Of a DNA stretch of 64,000 nucleotides, positions 36,289-46,361 are shown piece by piece. The notes beneath the pieces were generated by a model. The model was not told the origin of the DNA and did no database searches. It saw only the letters and a list, made by a program, of their open reading frames with translations. Source of the stretch: G963664835 sp963664835. GTDB lineage: Bacteria; Chloroflexota; UBA6077; FW602-bin22; JBCLEL01. The position numbers and the translations under genes were made by a program. The first letter of the stretch is position 1. Every line of letters begins with the position of its first letter. The stretch spans positions 248,001 through 312,000 of the forward strand of contig CAXXUG010000013.1 of NCBI GenBank assembly GCA_963664835.2. Direction: 5' to 3'.

Positions 36289-36514
36289 AGCTACTGCCGG
36301 CCCATTGCTTGGCAGGTTTCACGTCTCGGATGAAGCCATCTGGGGCGTTTGTTTGTCCTTGGGTCGCTCCCGGCTCCTTCCGTGAGCCGGCGGTGAGCAC
36401 TTTAACAATCGGATAGTGGCAGTGAGTGCAATGAAGCCCCATAGATTTTGGGGGCCGGGATCGCTTCTGGACATCCTCAGGATGTCCTTCTCAAGCTTTA
36501 AGCAGAACTTGCAT

Positions 36515-38019
<1,505 letters not shown>

Positions 38020-38307
38020 CTAGGTTGCAACTGCCCCTCTGGACCTGCGCCGGCTTACCCCGGCCCACAGGTCCCCTCGGGCACAGCTTCCAAGGTCGAT
38101 CCGCCTCGGACCTCAGGGTCCGCGACGGCCATCCAAGTCCCTCAGCCCCTCTACTCTCGAAGGCTTCACCAAGCCCTCGCTGCCACTATCCGATAGTTAA
38201 AGGCTCAACACGGGCCTCACCACTCCCAGCCGGCGACCCCCTCAGCGCCGGCGGCTACCCACACAACCATGCAATGCCGAGAATCAACTATACTTGTCCC
38301 AGTATTT

Positions 38308-38381
38308 GGGCCTTTAGCTCAGTTGGTTAGAGCGCAGTCCTGATAAGGCTGAGGTCTCTGGTTCGAGTCCAGAAAGGCCCA
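38308..38381 (+). tRNA. trnI: tRNA-Ile (GAT anticodon)
   Basis: A 74-base cloverleaf. The acceptor arms GGGCCTT and AAGGCCC pair, the D-arm has AGCTCAGTTGGTTAGAGC, the anticodon loop CTGATAA gives GAT at 38342-38344 and the T-arm has GGTTCGAGTCC. The 3' CCA is not encoded. It lies 288 bases after the 16S gene, the normal place in an rRNA operon, but no tRNA-Ala or 23S gene follows. Confidence 0.97.
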
Positions 38382-38558
38382 CCTCGTATAGGCTTTTGAC
38401 CCTTCAAAGGGCAGGCCATCAACTTGACCCAGCCGACGTAGATTCTCTTAGAGTTTTCGCTTCGCATCACAAACACCGTTAACACTTCTCCGACATTTCG
38501 TCGCCAGGCGTCGTCAAGTTAGCTTGATCGTTAAGCCGAAACTGAATCGAGCACAAAA

Positions 38559-39218
38559 GTGAAGAAATACATTCTCTTTGACCATGATGGTGTTCTGGTC
38601 GATACCGAATTCTGGTACTACAAAGCCGGCGAGCGCGCCCTAGCTGACATTGGATTTACCATGGATAGAGATCAATACCTACGAGACATGACCCAGGGAA
38701 TGGCCACCTGGGCACAAGCCAGAGCAGCAGGTATCGATGAACAGACCATCAGCAGGCAGCGTGAGGTCCGTGATGTCTATTATCAGGAATATCTTAGAAC
38801 AGAAGACATCGAGATCGAGGGTGTCTTGGAAACGCTAGACGTACTCGCGGGTGAGTACAGGATGGGCATCGTTACCACATCCAAACCATCTGACTTCGCC
38901 CTAATTCACGAAAAGCGATCCATCCTGGACTATATGGAATTCTATTTGGCTCGATGGGACTACGAGCGAGCCAAACCTCATCCCGACCCCTATCTGAGAG
39001 GACTCGATCGCTTTGGTGCCACTGCCGCTGAAACGGTGGTTGTTGAAGACTCGGCGAGAGGTTTGAAGTCGGCAATAGCTGCCGGTATTGACTGCATAGT
39101 GGTTGCAAACGAGTTCACTGCGGCTCACGACTTGTCCAAGGCAACTGCCAGGGTCGCTACGTTCAGGGAATTGCCATCTACTATAGAGGGCTTAACGAGT
39201 CTAGCCAGTCGCCGCTGA
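38559..39218 (+). CDS. HAD-superfamily phosphatase/beta-phosphoglucomutase-like
   Basis: A 219-residue HAD hydrolase. Motif I is FDHDGVLVDTE (the usual DxDGVLxD with His after the first Asp), motif II is VTTSKPSD, the lysine is in RAKPHPDPYLRGL and motif IV is VVEDSARGLKSA. The cap has the size of the PGM-like branch. The nucleophile Asp is present. GTG 38559 is the start. Substrate is unknown: sugar phosphate or phosphoglycolate are typical. AT content is higher than in the flanking core genes and an IS remnant abuts its 3' end, suggesting transferred DNA. Confidence 0.82.
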   Translation: MKKYILFDHDGVLVDTEFWYYKAGERALADIGFTMDRDQYLRDMTQGMATWAQARAAGIDEQTISRQREVRDVYYQEYLRTEDIEIEGVLETLDVLAGEYRMGIVTTSKPSDFALIHEKRSILDYMEFYLARWDYERAKPHPDPYLRGLDRFGATAAETVVVEDSARGLKSAIAAGIDCIVVANEFTAAHDLSKATARVATFRELPSTIEGLTSLASRR

Positions 39219-39720
39219 GCAGCGCGCCTTCTGTTTCCACCGGAACTCTGCACTGTCGTAGCTCTTGTCAGCAGCCAACGAGTCAGGTCTCCTCTTGGGC
39301 CTGCATTGAGCACGAGGGACGCGAACCCTGTCCACCATATCCAGTCCCACGGTCACCTCGGATACGCTGGCGCCTGCCACATCGAAGGCCAGAGGCAATC
39401 CCTCTCCCTCCGTCACCAGGTGCGTCATGCTCCCCTTACCCTTCCATCCGCGGTCGACGTCGTCTCCCCCTTTTTTGCTGGAACGAAACTTCAATCGAGG
39501 AACGCCTGGCTCCAGTCCAGCCTGCCGTGTTAGTCCAGAGTCCTCAGAACTCTGAGCCATATGTGCTCCCACGCTCCCTGCTGCTCCCACTCCTGCAAGC
39601 GACGGTGGCAGTTGGAAGATCTGCCCTACCGTGTCACTCGTATGACGTTAGAGCAGGGTTTATACATCAACTTGGTCCAACTCCCCAAATGTCATCCACC
39701 CAAATCTGAACAGTTAAACC
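39201..39720 (-). pseudogene. IS5-type transposase remnant
   Basis: Minus-strand translation from ~39590 to 39201 reads DRGWKGKGSMTHLVTEGEGLPLAFDVA, in parts, then DMVDRVRVPR...RPDSLAADKSYDSAEFR. This matches the DDE core of IS5/IS427-like transposases (KHHLVDGxGxPL, then ADKAYDS). Sequence from ~39590 up to ~39720 holds the N-terminal half in other frames with stops. So the gene is frameshifted and truncated. No confident terminal inverted repeats or target duplication were found. It overlaps the last codons of the HAD gene on the other strand. Confidence 0.78.
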
Positions 39721-39794
39721 CATACAAAGGGTTGACGACGCATTCGAATCTCGCATAAAATCCGGTTGGTAGTCTAACTGCGGAGAGGATGAAG

Positions 39795-40616
39795 ATGAGC
39801 GAGCCGATTTCGTCAACACCCGACTATACGATGGGTTTCAGCGAAGAGATGCTGGAGTCGCTCAGGCGGTACACTGCGGAAAACAGCGCCGCGTATTTGG
39901 TCCCATCCCTTAGACCCGGCCAACGGGTTCTCGACTTTGGTTGTGGGCCGGGAACCATATCGGTGGGGCTGGCCAAGCTTGTAGCGCCCGGCGAGATGCA
40001 TGGCGTCGACATGGAGGAGTCGCAGATCGAACTTGCGAGGGCCGTCGCCGGTGCGCGGAAACAGGAAAACGCGATATACCATGTTGGCGACGTGGTAGAT
40101 CTTCCCTTCGAGGATAACTTCTTCGATGTTGCCCACTGCCACAACGTTTTGATGCACATTCCGGACACCAGGTCAGTCTTGACAGAGGTTAAGCGTGTCT
40201 TGAAACCCGGCGGCGTCATAGGTTGCCGGGAAATGATATGCGAGTCGAGCTTCACGCACCCTGATTATGGCGTTATAAGGAAATCATGGGATATGTTCGA
40301 AGACCTTCTATCGGCCGACGATGGGCATCCGCAGATGGGGAAGGATCTGAAGACCCATCTTGTCAATGCAGGATTTACGAGCATCCGGGCTTCAGGGTCT
40401 TTCGAAATTTACAGCGCGCCTGCCGACATCGCGTTCATCTATGGATTCGCCAACAAGTGGTTCTTGTCGCCGGAGATCACCGAAGCGGCCATTAAATACG
40501 GAGCATCTACCCCAGAGTTGTGTGAAGCCACTCGCATCGCCTATGAGAAGTGGAAGACCGACCCCGGCGCCATCTGCGCCCTCGCTTTTGGCGAAGCATT
40601 GGCAGGCAAGCCCTAG
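39795..40616 (+). CDS. Class I SAM-dependent methyltransferase
   Basis: A 273-residue methyltransferase. The SAM-binding glycine loop is VLDFGCGPGTISVGLA, with the acidic end of beta-2 in GVDMEESQIELA, motif DVVDLPFEDNFFDVAHCHNVL and LKPGGVIGCREM, as in the Methyltransf_11 group. ATG 39795 is preferred over 39789, because the GGAGAG site is then 7 bases away. The substrate is not predictable. It is followed by a convergent MarR regulator, in a region of variable composition. Confidence 0.88.
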   Translation: MSEPISSTPDYTMGFSEEMLESLRRYTAENSAAYLVPSLRPGQRVLDFGCGPGTISVGLAKLVAPGEMHGVDMEESQIELARAVAGARKQENAIYHVGDVVDLPFEDNFFDVAHCHNVLMHIPDTRSVLTEVKRVLKPGGVIGCREMICESSFTHPDYGVIRKSWDMFEDLLSADDGHPQMGKDLKTHLVNAGFTSIRASGSFEIYSAPADIAFIYGFANKWFLSPEITEAAIKYGASTPELCEATRIAYEKWKTDPGAICALAFGEALAGKP

Positions 40617-40628
40617 TCGTCTCGCCTG

Positions 40629-41195
40629 CTAGGTCCTTTCCATCGCCTCGTAGTTCGCGATGATCTTCAACGACGACGACGCGAACTGGCGCATCTCCCG
40701 ATCGCTCAGTCCTTTCGCAAGTTTGGCATAGTATCTTTGCATTCTTAGTTGCAAATGAGACGTCAACTCACCCCCCGCTTCCGACGCCCGCAGCATCACG
40801 ATCCGACGGTCATTGCGTAGTCGCCGCCTGCGCAGCAGCCTCCTGTCCACCAGCCCAGACACCAAGCGGCTTACTCGCGACGCGTCCACCGGCAGCACTT
40901 CCGCCAACTGCGTAGCAGTGCACTCGCTTTTTTCCACACAGATTCTCAGCAGGTTGAACTCCAGCGGCGTCAGATTGAACGGCGCCGCCTCGGCTGCCAT
41001 CCCTTTCTCGAACGCATTCAGCAGGTCCAACATATATGTTCCCATGCTCGCCGACGACTGCTCCGCCCGACCTGTCTCATTGCCTCGCGGCTGTTGCTGC
41101 ATTTCTCTCACTCTTTCCGACTCAACGAGATTGAGCCGTGATGAAGCGTCTGGCGGCGGCTCCTTCGCCCAGAGTCCCACCCGTAACTGTGACAA
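40629..41195 (-). CDS. MarR-family transcriptional regulator
   Basis: Up to 188 residues; the winged-helix part begins near MLDLLNAFEKGMAAEA. It has the LTPLEFNLLRICVEKSECTATQLAE helix series (in parts), the recognition helix VDASRVSRLVSGLVDR and wing RRRRLRNDRRIVML. The first ~50 residues are not part of the MarR fold, so the true start may be at codon 32 or 52. A dimeric repressor is expected. It faces a second MarR gene across a 138-base divergent spacer. Confidence 0.85.
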   Translation of the reverse strand: MSQLRVGLWAKEPPPDASSRLNLVESERVREMQQQPRGNETGRAEQSSASMGTYMLDLLNAFEKGMAAEAAPFNLTPLEFNLLRICVEKSECTATQLAEVLPVDASRVSRLVSGLVDRRLLRRRRLRNDRRIVMLRASEAGGELTSHLQLRMQRYYAKLAKGLSDREMRQFASSSLKIIANYEAMERT

Positions 41196-41232
41196 AGGCC
41201 ATTACTTTCAATCGCAACTCCATTTGTTGCAT

Positions 41233-41265
41233 TTGACAACTACTGCTTATGCATATATTGTACAA
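41233..41265. promoter_or_regulatory. Divergent promoter/operator region between two MarR genes
   Basis: The spacer 41196-41333 has TTGACA (41233-41238) with TATTGT 16 bases downstream (41255-41260), a candidate promoter for the rightward gene. Two 8-base palindromes, TATGCATA (41248-41255) and TTGTACAA (41258-41265), overlap the -10 area. They would suit binding by a MarR dimer. Only suggested by sequence. Confidence 0.4.
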
Positions 41266-41333
41266 ACAACTCATGAAAAGGTCAAACACCGCCACGCGCA
41301 TACACGGGGACTACCCGCCGGAGAGGCCACTCA

Positions 41334-41789
41334 ATGTTGCAAGAGCCTAATGATTTTGAACGCCTGATTGCCAGCTTGGCCACCGCCGCCTCCAAGGCGA
41401 CCGCCGCGGCACTGATGCCATTCGACGTTACGCCTTTCGAATTCGGCATCTTGGACTGGTGTCACCGCAGACAAGCCAATACCGTCTCGGAACTCGCCTT
41501 GGCCTTTCTGGTCGACCCATCCGTCATTAGCCGCAACGTCAGCCTCCTCGTCGACAAGGGGCTCATTTCCAGACGACGTACCTCCAACGACCGACGCCGC
41601 GTACTCCTGCGCTTGACTAAGAAGGGGTCGTCCCTGATTCAGGGCCTTGAGGAATACACGAAAAGCAAGCACGCCTTTTTTGTCAAGGACGTAAGCGACC
41701 GTGAATGGGCCGCCTTCACCGCTACCGCTCACAAGATACTCGCAAACCTGGAAGACACCGCTGCCTTCCACACGCGAAGTCACAATTAA
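41334..41789 (+). CDS. MarR-family transcriptional regulator
   Basis: A 151-residue winged-helix protein: FGILDWCHRRQANTVSELA, recognition helix DPSVISRNVSLLVDKGLIS and wing RRRTSNDRRRVLLRLTKKG. ATG 41334 has GGAGAGG 7 bases upstream. It resembles the divergent MarR gene only in fold, not closely in sequence. It is followed by 680 bases without a gene, so its target is probably its own promoter or a distant gene. Confidence 0.86.
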   Translation: MLQEPNDFERLIASLATAASKATAAALMPFDVTPFEFGILDWCHRRQANTVSELALAFLVDPSVISRNVSLLVDKGLISRRRTSNDRRRVLLRLTKKGSSLIQGLEEYTKSKHAFFVKDVSDREWAAFTATAHKILANLEDTAAFHTRSHN

Positions 41790-42112
41790 AGGTCTTGGGA
41801 ATCGTTGACAGATCCACCTCCAAAAGTACAGCACCTGCACAGGGCCGCACTTCCCTAAAGATATACCCCGATGCCATCGAGCCCCACGTCGAAGTCGCAA
41901 CCGGAACTTTCCACTTTTGCATACTATCCAATTTCCGCCTGATCTCACAAGATTACGCAATATAGGTAATTGTTGAGAATTAGAGAGCTCAAATTTGTTC
42001 AATTGGAACGAAAGTACCTGCCGTACCCCAACGCGGGATGTCCTCCGGCCCAATCCACGCCGCCAACGGCCACTGGCCTTTCATCGACCGCCGACAATCG
42101 AGTGAGAGAATC

Positions 42113-42434
42113 CTGTAGGGCTGGGGCTTGTCCCCAGCCGTGGACGCGCCGGGCTGCTGCACGGACTCGTGATATGAATAACTGCTACTTCGCCCTCCAC
42201 GGCCGCACCGCGCCATTCGATGCGCCGACGAATCACCCCCACCCGCGCAATGGTCTTCATCCTGTAAACTAACCTGTAGGGCTGGGGCTTGTCCCCAGCC
42301 GTGGGCGCGCCGGGCTGCTGCACGGACTCGTGACATCGATAACTACCACTTGGCCCTCCACGGCCGCACCGCGCCATTCGATGCGCCGACGAATCACCCC
42401 CCACCCGCGCAATGGTCATCATCCTGTAAACTAA
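42113..42434. repeat. Tandem duplication of ~161 bp including a GGGGCTTGTCCCC hairpin
   Basis: Copy 1 is 42113-42272 and copy 2 is 42274-42434; each opens with CCTGTAGGGCTGGGG and ends with CATCCTGTAAACTAA. They differ at only about ten positions and by one base in a C-run. The gap 41790-42467 otherwise has no gene. The opening of each copy is a member of the type-A palindrome family (see 46362-46990). An antisense frame through both copies repeats itself because of the duplication and is not a gene. Confidence 0.88.
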
Positions 42435-42467
42435 TATCGAAACAGACACAGTCGCGGAGGCAGCCAA

Positions 42468-42860
42468 TTGGGCAAGATCAACGGACTCGCCGAAATCGTC
42501 CTCTGGGTCAGCGACATGGGAAAGTCCGTCGGCTTCTATAGAGATGTCCTCGGACTCGAGGTAATTTCTCCGCCGGAGAACACCTCGCCCATCTTCCTTC
42601 AGGCCGGCGAAAGCCACGCCGGCATCCCAGATCTCGTAGTTCTGGTCCAGAGACCGCCGGGAGTCGCCGCTCCGGCCAAGCCCAACGCGCTGCATCATAT
42701 TGCTCTGGAGATTTCACCGGCGGATTTCGACGCCGAGTTCCAGCGCCTCGGCGACCTTGGATTCGAGGTCCGCACCGGCGAGCACCCGATCATCTCGTCC
42801 CGGACCATGTACGTTGATGATCCTGACGGAAACGAGGTCGAAATAATCTGCGAAGCGTGA
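42468..42860 (+). CDS. VOC-superfamily (glyoxalase/dioxygenase-like) protein
   Basis: A 130-residue single VOC domain: GLAEIVLWVSDMGKSVGFYRDVL, in parts, then HHIALEI and YVDDPDGNEVEIICE, with His and Glu in metal-ligand positions. TTG 42468 has GGAGG 7 bases upstream. Small VOC proteins include methylmalonyl-CoA epimerase, fosfomycin resistance and ring-cleavage dioxygenases; none can be chosen. It overlaps the next gene (FlgD-like lipoprotein) and so begins a four-gene rightward unit. Confidence 0.85.
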   Translation: MGKINGLAEIVLWVSDMGKSVGFYRDVLGLEVISPPENTSPIFLQAGESHAGIPDLVVLVQRPPGVAAPAKPNALHHIALEISPADFDAEFQRLGDLGFEVRTGEHPIISSRTMYVDDPDGNEVEIICEA

Positions 42861-42862
42861 AA

Positions 42863-44116
42863 ATGCCGCAAATCACCGTCATGCGCTCTAAGTTCACGCC
42901 ACCGATGTTCAGCCGCATAGCCGGTAGAGTAACCAAGATCGGACTCATATGGTTGCTCACCGTGGCGAGCCTGGTCTACTCCTTGACCGGCTGCCTCACA
43001 ACCCCGCTGCTCACCGAAGTGTCCATCCATCCGCAATCGATTAGCCCCAACGGCGACGAGATAAACGACACGGCAACTCTGAGAATCCCGGTGGGGCGCC
43101 GCGCCAACGTAACCGTCATACTGCTCGATGCACAGGGTACCGAAATAATGCTGCGCGACAGGGTTACAAGGGCCCCCGATGACTACGAGCTCGCCTTCAA
43201 CGGAGCGGTAAAGGTCGGCGACACCGGCAATAGTCGAGTCCTGCCGGATGGCGAATACGTCTTCCGAGTGATCGTCGAAGACGTCGATGGTGGCGAGAGA
43301 GTCGAAAAAGAAGCCTCCCTCACGATTACGAACGCGGACACGACCCCGGTCGAGATCAGCGGCCTGGCAACTTCACTCGAAATCATAAGTCCCAATGGCG
43401 ACGCAATCGACGACGAAGTCAGAGTCAGCTACGGACTCAACAAGCTATCGACCACACAGGTATACGCGCTCGCCGAGTCCGGCCGGCGCTACCTGATCGA
43501 GCCGCCGCTGGAAAAAAATGCCACCCTCCAGTCGCACATCTGGAACGGCGCTTCCGGCGACAAGGTGGTGCCGGACGGCGATTACCAGTTCGTAGTCGAG
43601 GCTTGGGACGAAGCCGGCAACTTCAGCGTTGCCTACACCCCAATTCGGATCGAAAACGGCGGCGTCAGCCGGCTGGAGATCGTCGACGCCAAGATAAGCC
43701 CAGTTGCGCTGGCAAAGGGCGGAGTCCTCAATGTCCGTATCACCGTCAAGAACACCGGCGAGACGCGCCTGAAGACTATGGGTCCTCCTCCAGACACGAT
43801 CTACACCACGGAGATGAACTTCGCCTCTTTCCGCGATCCCGACGATCCCAACATTGCGCTCTACTTCGAGCGGCCTGGCGTCTGGAGGGTCGGCATTGGT
43901 TGGACCAATGCCCCCCAGAACCTTCCGATCAGGTGGGGTCTCTTCGCCGATTTCGAACGCGAGCTGCTGCCGGGAGAAGAGGCGACAGTCACCGGACAGA
44001 TCCAGGTGATGGAGAGCAGTACCAGGGAGTTGACTTTCTACGCCTCCGTTGTTCAGGAGGGAGTGGGTTTCCCCGGAGGGCAGGTCGGCCACACCCGGGT
44101 CAAGGTCAGTTTCTGA
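42863..44116 (+). CDS. FlgD-like Ig domain lipoprotein
   Basis: About 417 residues. The first 50 include a hydrophobic signal (GLIWLLTVASLVYSLTG) and lipobox LTGC. Repeated Ig-like FlgD units follow, seen in QSISPNGDEINDTATL and again IISPNGDAIDDEVRVSY, each with DGEYVF or DGDYQF at the end. A C-terminal beta-rich part begins near VDAKISPVALAKGGVL. Start is ATG 42863 or GTG 42857 overlapping the VOC stop; the MFSRIAG methionine is also possible. An extracytoplasmic structural protein, possibly linked to the glycans made by the two downstream glycosyltransferases. Confidence 0.78.
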   Translation: MPQITVMRSKFTPPMFSRIAGRVTKIGLIWLLTVASLVYSLTGCLTTPLLTEVSIHPQSISPNGDEINDTATLRIPVGRRANVTVILLDAQGTEIMLRDRVTRAPDDYELAFNGAVKVGDTGNSRVLPDGEYVFRVIVEDVDGGERVEKEASLTITNADTTPVEISGLATSLEIISPNGDAIDDEVRVSYGLNKLSTTQVYALAESGRRYLIEPPLEKNATLQSHIWNGASGDKVVPDGDYQFVVEAWDEAGNFSVAYTPIRIENGGVSRLEIVDAKISPVALAKGGVLNVRITVKNTGETRLKTMGPPPDTIYTTEMNFASFRDPDDPNIALYFERPGVWRVGIGWTNAPQNLPIRWGLFADFERELLPGEEATVTGQIQVMESSTRELTFYASVVQEGVGFPGGQVGHTRVKVSF

Positions 44117-44130
44117 GCCAGGAACTTAGT

Positions 44131-45066
44131 TTGGAAGCGAATTCGCCACCGGACGTCTCGGCGATAATCGTCAGCCACAACACACGCCTTCTTACAGGTG
44201 CGGCGATCAGCCACCTGGCCGCGTCGGCCGCGACTAGCGGTCTCGACATCGAGACGATCGTCGTCGACAACGCCTCGATCGACGGCACGCCGGCTGAAAT
44301 CCGCCGGCGATTTCCCAAGGTCCAGCTCATCTCTCTGGAAGACAACCTGGGATTCGCCGGCGCCAACAATCTCGCGGTAAAAAAAGCTCGCGCGCCCCAA
44401 CTTCTTTTCCTGAATCCCGACTCGCTGCTGCTGGCCGACGCCTTGGGACAGCTTCATCAGTTCCTGCGGTCGCGACCGCGCGCAGGCCTGGTCGGCTCCT
44501 CCCTCATCTATTCCGACGGCGAGCACCAGGACGCCGCGTTTCTATTCCCCACTGTCGCAATGACCCTGATCGATCTGTTGCCGGCGCCAAATCGCCTCCG
44601 CGGAACCCGCCTGAACGGACGCTGCGCCGTAGAGGCCGCACCTATCCAAGTCGATCATCCCCTGGGTGCTTGCATGCTCGCCCGCCGGCAGGCGTACGAG
44701 GATGTCGGCGGATTTGACCCTGCTTTCTACATGTACTCAGAGGAGCTCGATCTCTGCCGGCGTTTGAAAGACGCCGGCTGGGAAGTCTGGACTCTCCCAT
44801 CCGCCAGATCCATCCATTACGGCGGCGCCAGCACCAATCAGGTGCCCGATCGGATGTATCTAGAGCTGTTCAAGTCGCGGAGGAGGTTCGCGAGCCGACA
44901 CTACCCGGGAGGAACCTACCGGGCGATCGACCTCGCGATTCGACTGGGAATGTGCTGGAAGATCCTGGCCGCGACGCTTAGTCTGATCCGAGGCAGATTG
45001 AGCACCGGAGACGCCGGCCGGTCTATCTCCACCTACCTCCGTATTGCCACTTCGAGCGAGCAATGA
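44131..45066 (+). CDS. Family 2 glycosyltransferase (rhamnosyltransferase-like)
   Basis: A 311-residue GT2 enzyme: VSAIIVSHNTRLL at the N-terminus, VDNASIDGTPAEI, the FAGANNLAVKKARA stretch, a metal-site LNPDSLL and HPLGACMLARRQAYEDVGGFD. It transfers an activated sugar, probably rhamnose or similar, to a cell-surface glycan. TTG 44131 has AGGA upstream and yields a proper N-terminus; the frame upstream to 43603 is a shadow. Stop overlaps the next ATG (ATGA). A C-terminal hydrophobic stretch may be membrane-associated. Confidence 0.87.
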   Translation: MEANSPPDVSAIIVSHNTRLLTGAAISHLAASAATSGLDIETIVVDNASIDGTPAEIRRRFPKVQLISLEDNLGFAGANNLAVKKARAPQLLFLNPDSLLLADALGQLHQFLRSRPRAGLVGSSLIYSDGEHQDAAFLFPTVAMTLIDLLPAPNRLRGTRLNGRCAVEAAPIQVDHPLGACMLARRQAYEDVGGFDPAFYMYSEELDLCRRLKDAGWEVWTLPSARSIHYGGASTNQVPDRMYLELFKSRRRFASRHYPGGTYRAIDLAIRLGMCWKILAATLSLIRGRLSTGDAGRSISTYLRIATSSEQ

Positions 45067-45818
45067 CCAGCCGGCAATCGATCACCGCCGCGATAATCGC
45101 CCGCGACGCCGCGCACGATCTGCCGGATTGTCTCGGCTCGGTGAGTTGGTGCGATGAAACGCTGGTCGTGGTAGATGATCGGACCACCGATGACACCGCA
45201 CAAATTGCCCGCGAGCACGACGCTCGGGTGATCGTCCGGCAGTTCGAAGACTGGGCTTCGCAGCGCAATTCGGCGCTATCCCTCTGTAGCACAAATTGGA
45301 CGCTGTTTGTCGACGCCGACGAGCGCGTCCCCAACACGCTGGCCGAAGAGATTCGCTTTCTACTCGAGCATAATCGGCCGGAAGACGGCTTCTGGATTCC
45401 CCGCATAAACCTGATATGCGGCCGATGGGTCAGACACGGCGGCTGGTATCCAGACTACCAGCTGCGCCTGATGCGCCGGGAACGAACTCGTTACGACCCC
45501 GAGCGGCCGGTGCACGAAGTTGTGCTGTTCGATGGTGAGTCGCGTCATTTGACTCAACCGCTCGTGCACTACAACTATCGCTCGATATCTGAGATCTTCA
45601 CAAAACAGGCAGCCTATGCACCCTACGACGCCGCCCGGCTCAAGGAGCAGGGCCAGGTCAGACCGAGGTCATTGCTTGGTGGACCGGTGCGCGAATTCTG
45701 CCGGCGATACATCCGGTTGGGCGGAGCCTTCGACGGACCCATTGGTATCCTGCTCGCGGTGATGCTTGCGGCATATGAGCTGAGGGTACGGCTATTGGCA
45801 CTGGCAGAACCGAGCTAG
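45063..45818 (+). CDS. Family 2 glycosyltransferase (WaaE/KdtX-like)
   Basis: A 251-residue GT2 enzyme. ITAAIIARDAAHDLPDCLGSV at the N-terminus (in parts), VVVDDRTTDDTAQIA, FADWASQRN-like FEDWASQRNSAL and the metal-binding VDADER are seen, together with the family's RHGGWYPDYQLRLMRR and RPVHEVV. It likely adds glucose or a similar sugar to a surface polysaccharide. Translationally coupled to the upstream GT2 gene, and the last gene of the unit beginning at 42468. Confidence 0.87.
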   Translation: MTSRQSITAAIIARDAAHDLPDCLGSVSWCDETLVVVDDRTTDDTAQIAREHDARVIVRQFEDWASQRNSALSLCSTNWTLFVDADERVPNTLAEEIRFLLEHNRPEDGFWIPRINLICGRWVRHGGWYPDYQLRLMRRERTRYDPERPVHEVVLFDGESRHLTQPLVHYNYRSISEIFTKQAAYAPYDAARLKEQGQVRPRSLLGGPVREFCRRYIRLGGAFDGPIGILLAVMLAAYELRVRLLALAEPS

Positions 45819-45958
45819 CTCAACAGGCGCCCCGGATCGATGCTCGGACATCGCGTCGTTGCTGTACTACACAGCAGGGGTTGGAAGTGTCGCCGGCTAG
45901 ATGCTCCGAGTATTTGGTGCACCCTTTTTTCCGCCGGTTACCAAGTCGGACGCGCCAG

Positions 45959-46348
45959 TCACACCTCGTACTCGAGCGTCATTTCGTGCTCCTCGGCATG
46001 CCCGGCAGAGAATCCGCCGGCGCCTGAAAGCCCTGCCAACTCGCCCGTACCCGACCCTGGCACCACCTCGTACTCCGCCGTCGCCTTCTCACCGTCGTAA
46101 GACCCCGCGTGCCTCAATACGAAGCTACCTGTCCGTCCACCCAAGCTGCCGACGACCTTCTCGAAACCTGAGAACGAAGCGACCCCACTCTCGAGGTGCG
46201 TCATTACATACATGAGGTTGCCCGTCCCGGACAGATCGCCGTGGAACGACTTTTTCACGTGCGCCCGGGTCAGCTTCGGCCCGTCCTCCGGTTCGTCAAA
46301 CGCCTCCTCATCCCAGCTTACGATCTTGAACGTGGCGTTGGTGTGCAT
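45959..46348 (-). CDS. DUF3224 family protein
   Basis: A 129-residue protein matching DUF3224: ATFKIVSWDEEAF start, the HVKKSFHGDLSGTGNLMYVM segment in parts, VGSLGGRTGSFVLRHAG and SGTGELAGLSG near the end. The family is a beta-barrel (allene-oxide-cyclase-like) of unknown function. GGAGAAG directly precedes ATG 46348. It is bounded by repeats on its 5' side. It is leftward and alone. Confidence 0.85.
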   Translation of the reverse strand: MHTNATFKIVSWDEEAFDEPEDGPKLTRAHVKKSFHGDLSGTGNLMYVMTHLESGVASFSGFEKVVGSLGGRTGSFVLRHAGSYDGEKATAEYEVVPGSGTGELAGLSGAGGFSAGHAEEHEMTLEYEV

Positions 46349-46361
46349 CTTCTTCTCCTAA

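Noticed and set aside
41989..42698. Antisense frames with internally repeated peptides in the 42-kb region
   Set aside because: The peptide repeats come from the 161-bp DNA duplication and A hairpins; no gene features are seen.
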